64,000 nt of DNA from Pieris napi (Eukaryota > Arthropoda > Insecta > Lepidoptera > Pieridae). Under the pieces are notes generated by a model that was not told the DNA's origin, did not search any database, and was given only the letters and a program-made list of their open reading frames with translations. Below, in pieces: positions 13,101 through 25,100 of this stretch (its first letter is position 1; each line of letters starts with the position of its first letter). The stretch is taken from positions 5,456,001-5,520,000 of the forward strand of contig NC_062245.1 of NCBI RefSeq assembly GCF_905475465.1, written 5' to 3'. The position numbers and the translations under genes were made by a program.

Positions 13101-16100
13101 ATTTTAAGTGATACCACCACCCATGGCCACTCTCAATGCCAGTGCGCGAGTGCGTTGCCGGCCTTTTAAGAATTGGTACGCTCTTTTCTTGAAGGACCCT
13201 AAATCGAATTGGTTCGGAAATACTTCAGTGGACAGCTGGTTCCACAAAGTGGTGGTGCGCGGCAAAAACTATCTTGAAAAGCGCTCAGTTGTGGAACGGC
13301 GGACGTCGAGGTGATACGGGTGGAATTTCGTATTCTACCTCGACGTCCGAGGATGAAACTCAGCTGATGATAACAGTATTGCATGGTTCAGTTAATAAGG
13401 TCTATAGGTGTTTCTTTTTCATTGTTCCACTTTAGGGTTGCCTAAAGGAAACGTAAAGTATAAATAAATAAACGTCAAAAATAATTAATTCAAGACAAAG
13501 TAATTTTTTGCATCAGAAAAAGGATACATTGTCCATCAGACTCTGTGATATCTTCTCCGGGTTCATCCAGTTTTAGTAGAACCTCAGCTTCAGGCCACTC
13601 ATCTAGCATTCGCTCTTTGAAGTTGTGAAGCATATCGCACTCGTTACCGCGGTATACGAAACCCTAATACAATCAATATAAAAGATTATTAGATCTAGGA
13701 TTATTATCCTGTAACTAGGTACCCCACAAATTAAAATTGAATACAAGTGTAAACTCATTGCATCTGTTATTGCTATCAATGGCGCTACAACAATTTTTAG
13801 GTCTGGGCCTCAGATTTCTATATCTGTTTCATGATCATTTGGCAATGTAATAGGCAAGTAGGTGATAAGCCGACTGTGCCCGACACACGCCGTCAAATTT
13901 TTGGGTCTAAGGCAAGCCGGTTTCCTCACGATGTTTTCCTTCACCGTTCGAGCGAATTTAAATGCCCGCATAGACAGAAAGTCCATTGGTGAACAGCCGG
14001 GGATCGAACCTACGACCTCAGGGGTGAGAATCGCACGCTGAAGCTAGGCCAACACTGCTCATTTCTAATATTTATTTAATTAAATTCTAAAATCTTCTTA
14101 TATATATATATCGTGTCTAATACTTATTATGTGTGTTATAATTACATGTGAAAAAACGTCAAAAAAGTACTAGCTACGGAACAACTTATCATCAATGACC
14201 AAATCGACACCTTGAATATTTTTTTAACAATATGTACGGACAAATGATGCACATAATATGTTCTTATTATAATATTTAGGCTATGTTCACATGTAACGCG
14301 CGATCAAATTTGAAGAGAGTTCAGATGACGAGTGCTAATGCGCGTTGCGAGAGTACTCGTCAGTCTAGTTCGGTAGAACGTAGAAAATGGACGTGGAAGA
14401 GGCTATTATTTTGTGGTTATATTATAAAGAAAAATATAGAAAAAGAAAACGTACACATTGGGTTCATCCAATTTTGAAAAATAGACCCAGTTTGTTATAA
14501 ATATAAATACGAAAATTAACAAAATTACATGCGATCGCGATGAAAGCGCGCGCTCAACTGAACAGCATACGGACATTACATTAATATCAAAGCGCGCGTC
14601 AACGCGCGATCACCTGTGTCTAGATACTTTTTCTCTGAGCGCCGCGTTGACGCGCGCTCATGTGAACAGTTGTATGAAAATACCACAATGTCTAGTCGCG
14701 CGATTTAAAAACGCGCGTCAAGTTTTTGCCATCTGAACAAAGCCTGAAGATATATTATGGAAAAATGACTCACCTTTGGTGTTAGCAAATGCGGTGGGAA
14801 TCCTTTACCCAAATACCGCACCCGGAAGTACGAGTTGGGTAACCTCGTTTGATGTAAAGTGGCTCTGTATAGAGAAGCCAATAGTTCGTGTAAATCGGCC
14901 AATGCGGTATAATCTAGTGCATTTTGCTCATGCACTAGCACTAGTTCTTTGATAACTTCCACTGCTGCCTCCCACTGCCTACCCGACTCCAGTAGACGGG
15001 CCATTTCTTCGTATAGAAATATCTATAAAAAATTGAATGTTTTTTGAAGTTATACTTCTTTAGGCGCGTTATGAAAAATTTATGATAGTGAAATTTTACG
15101 ATGCGCGCGCACCGTGACACAAAATTATCAGTATGAAGTTGCCCACTAACGAATTCTTTTTAAACCAGCCGGGCGCAGAGCGTGCGCGAGCGAGATGGGA
15201 ATAAGACAATCTACAAGTAAAAAGAAATAGAATATGCGTGAAGTTAGCAGCTATGTAAAGAATTTTGAATGACCATAATGACCTTTGTAAAAGGTACTAC
15301 ACCTTTTAAACAAATAAAGGAGTTTTAATTATTTTTTCAAAGAAATTTAGCAATGTTTTTTCTCAAAGACCTATTGTTACTTAGTTAAAAGGTTATGAAA
15401 CCTACCTAGTTATTAAATTACAAATTATAATATATATATTTACAAATATACTTTCATTCACCTTCAATTCGCCTTTTCGTTAATACAAAGTAATACAAAC
15501 TGAGTGTGAAGAACCTCATACAAACTAAGTTAATTTTACTATTAAACTAACCTTGAGATCCAAATGCGTAAGATGCGAGTCAGGCGAGGCTGGATGTCTC
15601 AACCGCGGCGGCAATGCAGTATGACTCCACTCAAGTAGTTTTGCGTGTAGCTGCAAAGTGAGACCAGCTTCTGCCCAATGCTGGGAGGAACGATGCATGG
15701 CTGCTAACCGGTGGACATATCTGAAATGTACAAAATTTTTGCAACAATTTAAAAAGCCGTTTATTTGAAACTAACACAACAATACTTTGTAAGGAATTAT
15801 ATGATCCTGTTTTTTATTTACAAAAGCCTACCAATACTCGACGCATTGGATACATAAAGGAAAAAATATAAGTTTTATTGTGACAAGCACTTATAGCACA
15901 ACACGAAGGGTAAGAAAACGATTCATAAATCGAAATCAATTTTCTATTGGTTCACAAAGGAAAATTGATTTCAAAGTGTGAGTGTGAGCAACTATGATCA
16001 TAATCAACTTTGAATAACATGTCGAAGTATAGAGGCGGTTAACCCTATTGGTTAACGAGATAAAGAACACCTAGGTGATGTAGGACAATAAGAGTCAAGT

Positions 16101-19100
16101 ATGTCACTATAAAACGAAATTCTTTTTTAAATTTAAAACACTATTAAATACATTTCTAAGCTATAATAGACTACACTGTAGACTTTTTAGTTGATTCTAT
16201 GTAATTAATATCTTGATACTTAAAACTCGATCAGCTAAAGCTGAACTTGTTTTTTTTTTATAGTATACTTATCACTTATGTGACGTGTTACGTACAATAA
16301 CAATCTCAATACCAGAGGACTCGCAAGTACGTTGCCAGTATTTTACGAATTGGTACGCTCTTTTCTTGAAGAACCATAAGTCACATTGGTTCGGAAATAC
16401 ATTGAGAGGCTGCTGGTTTCACATAGAGGTGGTGCGCGGCTAAATATGCCTTACAAATATCTATATGTCGGCGGTAGTTGATAGTTGGTACAAATGAGAC
16501 AGCGCTATCGAGCGCTATCCACACGTGCACACGATCCTGCTCGCGCGCCTGTGCGTGCACGTGTGCTCGCATCTGGATCTGACGTCATTGCCCCACTACA
16601 TCTCAGGTGTATAAAAACCCGCCTCGCCGCGCGCTGCAGCCCCCACCAAGAGATATAATCTCGACCCCGTACCGCCCTGGGAAGGGGGCATAGCCCCGAA
16701 CGGGCTTAAACACACCCCTCTAGAGGGAGTGTGTAGTAATAGCTGAACGGAAAATCGGCGCGCATTGTTTCTGAATGCGTCGAGGTGCATGGACCGCAGT
16801 CTTAACCGACTGTCATCTCTTTCCCTCACTGCTATTGCGTTATATTGATTGAATTAATAATTGTATTTCATGGTTCACTTCTGATTTCTGGACCTATTCC
16901 TACATATATAATAAACGCTTGAACGACGGACGTCGAAGTATTTGGGAAGAAATTCATATTTTGCTTCGACGCTGAAGAAACACAGTTGCAGGTTTTAATC
17001 AGAACACTCTCAACATAATTTTTGATTTATATAAATACCTGATATACATATGCGGTCTTTCAATCTGTTCGTAGAACCGCAACACACTGGTGATCAAGTA
17101 CATTCTATGGGACGTAGGAGCTGCCCTGTACTGTAACAGGGCATCCAGTTGCCGGGCGGCTGCGGCAACTAAAGTCGAGCCACAGTTGCGCAACTCTGTG
17201 CTTTGGTTGCACATAGCGCCACATAGGGATACGAAACGTGCACGCCATCCTGCATCGCCACGCCCTGCTTCGGCTAACACGTCTAACTTGTCGATTAACT
17301 CATTTTCGAATGTACGGAGGTTACCTTCACCTGTAAGAACGGTTATATACAATAAAAGTCTATTAATTAACTATTTTTAGCTAATCAAAAGTCTAATAAT
17401 ATTTTTTTCATAGCTCACTATATTTTCTAAAAAGACAAAACAATCAAAAACTTATATCGCTACTAGCTGACCCGGCAAACGTTTGTTTTGCCATATATAT
17501 TATGTCTATTAATCATTTTTTTAGTTCAATAAAAATTGCTATCTACAATAATAAAAAATAGGGGTTGATCGTAGAGGGGTTAAAAGTATTTTTGTAAACA
17601 AAAAAAGGAGTCGAACCCCTTATTACTTAGGGAGTTAAAGATAGATAGTAGCCGATTCTCAGACCTACTGAATATGCATATAAAATTTGATAAAATCGGT
17701 CAAGCCGTTTCGGAGGAGTATGGTAACTAACATTGTGACACGAGAATTTTATAAGATAAGGACATACCGCTACCAAAAGTTCTCTTTCGGTAACATTTGT
17801 AAGAAAAATTAAGAGACTGGAAAAGTCAAGAAAAGTGTGAAAATGTTGATGTTGATGTTTTGATGTTACAAACCTAAGGAGGAGGTTATCAATTAGACTT
17901 TTTTGTAGTATAATTGAAGGTTGATGATTTTAATCAATATATATTGATTTTTGGCACTGGTTTCCAAAAAAAATTAAATTTTCAATCTCACCATAAATCT
18001 CCTGTGTCCGTCTAAAGTCAGTCTGCATCATGTCGAAAAAGAGCGGTATTATGGTGTTGCGTACTTCTTCATCGTTGAGGAAACTCACTTCAAGGAAGGG
18101 GCCTACTAGCTGAGGGATGAAATATCGCTTGTGGTCACCTGAAAGTGTTCATTCGATTAATTAGTCTGCAATTAGTCCTTGGATACGTCAAAAGATTGAA
18201 TGTCTAAAATCACACGTTTTTTAAACTATACTGAAAGAGAATCATACTAATCCAAAAGTTTGCTTTCTAAAACCAAAACGACAGCCCGAAACACACTTTG
18301 CATATATTAATATAGTATTGTCTTTTAATATAACTTTTACACATTTAAAGAAAACAATTTTTTACCGGATTGAAGTTATGTATTAATATAAACTTATAAT
18401 TAAAAATCTAAATCTAAAAATAAAAAATCGTTTAGTCGATATTAACTCCGGGGAAATAAATAAAGATAATACAACTTTTTCTACAGCTGTGATACTTTTT
18501 GACATTCAACACCTTTTGTCTTCAGTCACCGTGACCACCACTATAAAGCACGCGAAATGTTAAATAATTATAAGTGTATATTAATACATAACATCAATCC
18601 GGTAAAAAAGTGTTTTCTTTAAATATATTAGATAATTTATTTTTGTCACTAAATATCTATTCTGCTGCTAAGACTCAATTTTTTTTCTAATAAAAATACT
18701 AACTCATTGTGACGTTACTTAAGTCATACAAAAAGCCATACGAAACGTACCCAAGCTATACCACATTTCCGCGGCCAACGTCGCTGCAGACCTACGTATG
18801 TCGCCATACAACATCACCACCCGGTGTTTTCTCGTAGCTGGAACGCTCTCTAACTGCAGTGGCGAGGATGAGGCCACAAGACCCACAGTACTGAACCATT
18901 CAGCTAAGGTTGAATGGACTGCACTAACACTGTCAGTATCTGTCTCGTCCAGTGTGGAAAGGCTGTCTCTCAGCATTCTAGAGAGAAGCCTGAAATTGAC
19001 ATACGACATATTATAAATTGATGATTGATGACTAAGTTTTTTAATTGGATAGGGGTTGGTGGTCACGTAGGCCATAAACACTGCCGCAGTTATGACGCAA

Positions 19101-22100
19101 TGGACACCAATGTTAGTGGGTTATTTTTAACACAGGAGTATTAAAAGTTTTGAGGTCTACCAAGAAAGACCTCCACTAGAAGTCGATTCCACAGCTCACC
19201 AATTTGCAAAAGGAAATACCTAGAGAAGCGGACTATGGAAGTAGAGAGTAGAAGTATTTTTATTTGGGGGAAAGAGATATAAACAAGTACAAATGTAATG
19301 GAAGTTTTACTCAAACTAACTATCTTTATTCATATATAGGTACAGTACTCCAAAATTAATAATGCGCATACAGATCTTCGCCAGATCGCCGTGTCCGCCC
19401 GATTGTTTTCAATTGTGTACACATGATATTGACTCTGATTTCTTTCGTACAAGGTGCAAAATGTAAGTGCATTGTTTAGGGCCCCTTACGATTCAATGAT
19501 TCGGAATACGATCACTGGCGAAGATCTGTATGCGCATTATTAATTTTGGAGTACTGTAAACAACTGAACAATGAACGTAAAAAAAAAGTTAAATTAATTG
19601 TAAATTTACATTTACTACCAGTTCGCACGTCAAGGTCGTAGAGCGGGCAAGAAGAACTGGCAAGAAACTTTCCGCCACTCTTTTTAATCGCTAAGTTTTG
19701 AGTCATACAAATTGTTGGAACTAGAGCAAATCAATCCCAAGGATTAGGATCATTTAAGTGTTCGTCAAATTTATAAAAAGCTTTATTGATATTATTTTAC
19801 GTACGTTTTACGTACTTTATTGAGATTAATTTACGTTTAACAAGGGCTTTGAATTGATTTAGTGATAATTCTCTAATTTCGCTTGAGAGTTTGTTGTAAA
19901 AACGATTACAATTTCCATATATAGTGGTTTATCTTCTGTAGCCTGGTTGGTCGTACACTCAAATTAGTTCTATTTTGCGTATAATACTGGTGAAAGTCAC
20001 CATTAGTTTTTGACTATAATGTTGATGTAGATTAAGATTTGAATTATCCAAAATATAAACATACATTTGAACTTGCGTTTAAGATACAGGCTAGGCCTAG
20101 TTTAATCGCTAGTGCACATAGAATTATTTTATGTACGAGGTTGACCAAAATTAATAGTGAAAACACAACGATTCGTTGCATATTGTATGTTTATAACCTT
20201 TAGAATGTAAGTACAAAATGTTTTTTCGTCAAATAAAGTGTTTTTTTTTTTTTTTTTGGTTATGTAAATAATCATTTTGTAAATGTTAATAATAGTGTAA
20301 TAATAATAAAATTACCTCAAAGCATGCATCATAATATAATGTTGTAGATGCAGCATATCGGCCCAATACGATCTGAACACCGGCCTTTGGAGAAGTGACG
20401 TCATCATCGCCAGTGCATCATGAGCTAAGGAATCAGATCGGCCTGTACCTTCTGCCTCTACTGTCTTCATTACAGTTGTGTATTGTTCCTCAGACATTTG
20501 TCGCACCATATCCAGCAGTACGCAAATCAGTTTACGCTGAAATATAAAAATTAACATATTTTCAATTTCAAAAGTGGTAATGTATGAAAAACTAAATGAC
20601 AGTTCTTGTTGATTGGAAGGTAATGCTTAGGCAAGGCCCCTCGGCTTGATTTTTAAAAACATCGTTTAACAACCTTAAAGTAAGGAGTTTATTAATGAAA
20701 TAACATTTTTATAATTTAATAATTTTCGAAGCATTAAACATTATTTTTTTAAATATCTGAACATGAGTTTTTATTTTTTGCAGTAACAACTTACAACCAG
20801 CTATATGTTTCCGTGTAAACAGTAGAATTAAGTAAAGTAAAATAGTTTTTTTTCATTATTACAGAGTCAAATGATTGATTCTTTAATATTTATTTTGAAT
20901 TATTTAAGAATGAATTATATCGATGAACTCTATTTCAATAGTGTCTGGAACGAAACATGGACTAGTTAACTATAAGACAACAATACAAACTATTTACGTA
21001 ACTCAGTCATGTATCGTGTACCCTCAGATTATAACAGATGCTACCAGCAAATATATATATTTAATGTAACAAAAAAATACTTAAAAATTATATAAAAAAC
21101 TCTGGTATCTTTTATTAATGATGGCTTTGTCATTCTTCCTTTTTATTAAATATTTATAATAATGGTCAATGCACCTTACAATTTATTATAAATATACATA
21201 TGTTTTAAAAAAAAATTCAACTGTGCTTTATGTGTATAATGTAATTGTTTGGACATTGTTTAATGAGTAGCTGTAGGAATACTGATGAGCAAATAAATAA
21301 AATAAGAGTAAGACTCGAACTATCCAATACTTTCTTGACATACCATTAGCACTTAGTCTCGACACTGAATCTTACCTTCTCTAGTACTTTAAATAGGTTT
21401 TTTTTAAATAAGTAAAGCTCCTCACCAGTAAAGGATCATCATTAGCGATGGTCTCATCTCTTCCTCTCTCCCTCATCATTGTGACGGCTATCTTTAATAC
21501 TGTAGGAAGCAAGGCTCTGGCTAGGACACCTCTGTCAGCCTCTACAGGTCCCACATCATCCCTTGCTAGCAGTGTGACCACTTCTCCTAATGTGTCTACG
21601 CAAAGCTCCACCTAAACAGTCTTAATAACTTAGCAACACTGACTAAAGAGGACTATTATTAAGAAAATTGTGCATAAATTATACACATTTATCTTCAGGT
21701 TGGTTTTTTTCAAAAAAATATATACGAGGTTACCAAGAGGACAATGTAGGTACCTACATGACAAACATTGTTTGTGATAAGCATTTTTTATTCACGTACC
21801 GTAGCTTAGATATGCTTATTCTATGACAACCATATTTTACATTAATATTTTAGGGTTTTCTATCAAAAATTACCTGTGAATAAATATATAAATAGTGATA
21901 AATTCAAAATAGAAAAAAACATTTTTAAATTATACTATAACTAACTAACCTGCCTTCCAAATGTGTATATGGCGCTGCATAATCAAACAAAATTAATTAA
22001 GTGATATGAAATCTCGAAAAACCCACTATAGTAATAGGAAATGTATTTCTAGTAAGGGACCAATACTACGAAATATATACAAATACATTATCTCATATAT

Positions 22101-25100
22101 ATTCCTTTTTAACTGGGAAGTTTAGTAAATGAAATAAAGATTATTTGTAAGCAAAATATCAGTTTTAAATATAATGCGTACACACGTACGCAGACCAAAT
22201 AAACGTATACGTACAAACTGTTGTTGCTGGCTGTTATCGACGAGTCGTGTGGTGTCGGCGCCGAGCAGCCGCGCCGCCTTGTTCACGGATCGTGACTTAA
22301 TGGCTGCCTCGCGCTCCCACTGCACACCAGCCACTAACGCTCACCGACGACACACTACACCGACACTGATCATATTGGACTTGAACGCGGATTGTTAAAC
22401 CGATCTAATACTTTCTGATACTACAATAATTGTTTTGTATTTGTTAACGTAAAATTGTAAACACCGTTAGATTGTAATCTATCTCGCGAGATTATAAACT
22501 GTCGAAAGATCGTGAAGCTCAGCGTACTGCTGACAATTTAACGTATTATTATTCGGTAGATTGTACTACACTAACTTAGTTATCATTCAAACTTCTTTGA
22601 TCAATTACAGATTAATTTTACTTCCCAACAATTTCATATAACTACCGAATAATAATACCTTAAATTGTAAGCAGTTCGTTGAGGTTCACAATCTTTCGAC
22701 AGTTTACAATCTCGCGAGATATATTACAATCTAACGGTGTTTACAATTTTACGGTGACATATTCATTACTAAGGATAGAAATTTACGTATATGATCAGTG
22801 TCCGTTCTTTGTTAGATATTCAGGTAACCACATATTAAAATACTTTTGTATAGTTATGAATTTATGCTTAAAAATTATCGAGCATTAAACATATGTGATA
22901 ACCTAAACTGTGTCACATCGGATGTTCGTTACAAGCATACACCAATAAAATGAATAACCACAATGAATTAACATCATATTTTCAAGAGACAGGAAACGTA
23001 ACCAAAATGATTTTTACTTTTTCCAACTACATATATCCGTAACTATTGAGCCTATAGGGAGCGTTCAAGTATTACGTCAAGAACTTAGGGGGAGGGGCGT
23101 CCCTTTTGTAAAACGTTACGATGCGGGGCGGGGATGACGCATTATTTTTAATATTAATTCCAACTTTCCAGTACTTTACACCACATAATGGTAACTTTTA
23201 GGTATAAAGAGTCACTAGGTGATCACGAAACGTTTAACTATACTTGGGTACAGAAAAACGTTACGGCGCGTCACATGGGGGGGGGGGTCAATAATCTCCA
23301 AAAATTGCGTTACGTAATACTTGAACGTTCCCTGAGGCATTCATTAGTGATAATATATCTTCGCATTGATACTCGAAGAAAGGACATTCAAAATGAGACT
23401 TGACTCCTAGATAACTTCAATTCAGAGTCAGTCACTTGAGGAACGTCAAAGTGGTAGTTTTAATTTTATTTGTTAATTCATTTTGGCCAAACATGAGCGT
23501 TACGCAGGAAACGCCAATAATTACGAATCTCCTGCGTTCATGCGTCACATCTTGAGTTTGCACACAATTCAGCAAGCGACATCAAAAGCTCGCTTGTTAT
23601 TTTATTATGAAAAAAAAAAACAAAAACTTGTTAACCGTTAAAACATCTTTAGTTCGAAACTTAAATAAAATAAATAACAAAATAGAAATTCATGTATATA
23701 ACGTGGTGTAAGTAATGTGTGGTGTAGAATGGTGTTGAAATGATTCATGTAAAGTGGAATATGGATTGGACGATACATATAGTTAGTAGTGAAAACACAC
23801 GCACACAACACAACGTAGTACTGATTACAATATTGTATATTCTACAATAAAATATTTGGTATCAATGTACTAAAACCCAGTCACAGATCAATTTGCAAAG
23901 CAAAATTTTCCGTGTTTGACCGTGAAATATAAGAAAGGATTTTTAGTTTGAGTAATCAATTGGCAATTAAAAAAACAAGTAAATCAAGACTTTATAATAC
24001 CATGTCAATTTTTATATTCGCATTGCAGTAATAGTAGTATTTAGTGTGTAAACAAAAAGTGCGCGCGTACAAAGTACACAATTACACATTTCAGAAGTGA
24101 AACGTCTTTGGCAAACTAATTTTTAAGTCTTGTTCATATTTATACAAATCTAAAACTTTAGATATCCGAGACTTAGAGGGAGGGAAAAAGGAAGATATGT
24201 TAGGAATTTAATTGTCATTAAAATATTAAAAGTGTCGAAAATTAATACAAATTATAAATTTAATTTATTTCATCGATAATAAAAACGCGTGGTATTTTAA
24301 TTTACAATTCGTCATTTGAGATTTCAATAAATTATTTTGCATAAAATATAAAATACTAGATAATATTTCATAAATTCTCTTTAGGAAATTTTAAAAATAG
24401 AATTTCTATAAGGTAATTCGCCCCTCTCACTCTCCAATATTATTAGCGTTTCATCCATAAAAAAATTACCCTCATGCGCCTAAAAAAGTTTCACTTCAAA
24501 AATTTGTTTTAATATTGCAATCAGTATTATCTCACACACGTGATGTAACATGCCCACACACATATAGTGAACACAGTGACAGTTATTATTAAAAATAATG
24601 ATAAGTTAATACATATAATACATTTTCTTATAAACTAAATTATAGGTCTTCGAGTCGTGTCGATGGAGGTTATGATTTGTGTGCATACCTCACGATGCGG
24701 GTGCGACAAGAAAGGTGTGGTCTTGCGTATGCAAGATTACGTTTAACCTAATACGCCAAAACCACATATTTTAAGACTAATTAGAAATATGTTAACACCT
24801 TTTAATAGAAGACATTTCAGAATTTTAGAAACTGCTCTATCTCTTTACAGAATGTGACCTTGTTAAGTAATTTAATCCGCGACAAAAGGTATGTTTCGGA
24901 ATTCGTTTGAATCTTGAAACGTACGTTACGTATATTATATAAGCGAATGTTAGGCGCTAATAAATCTATAAAATGCATTAAGCAGCTGGTTACGTTACAG
25001 CTATTTGTAAGATTCAGATAAAGAGACAGAGATCAAAAGATACTCTACTCAAGATGCCCTCTTAAATTTACGTTTAATAAACTTTTAAAATATGAGGCTT

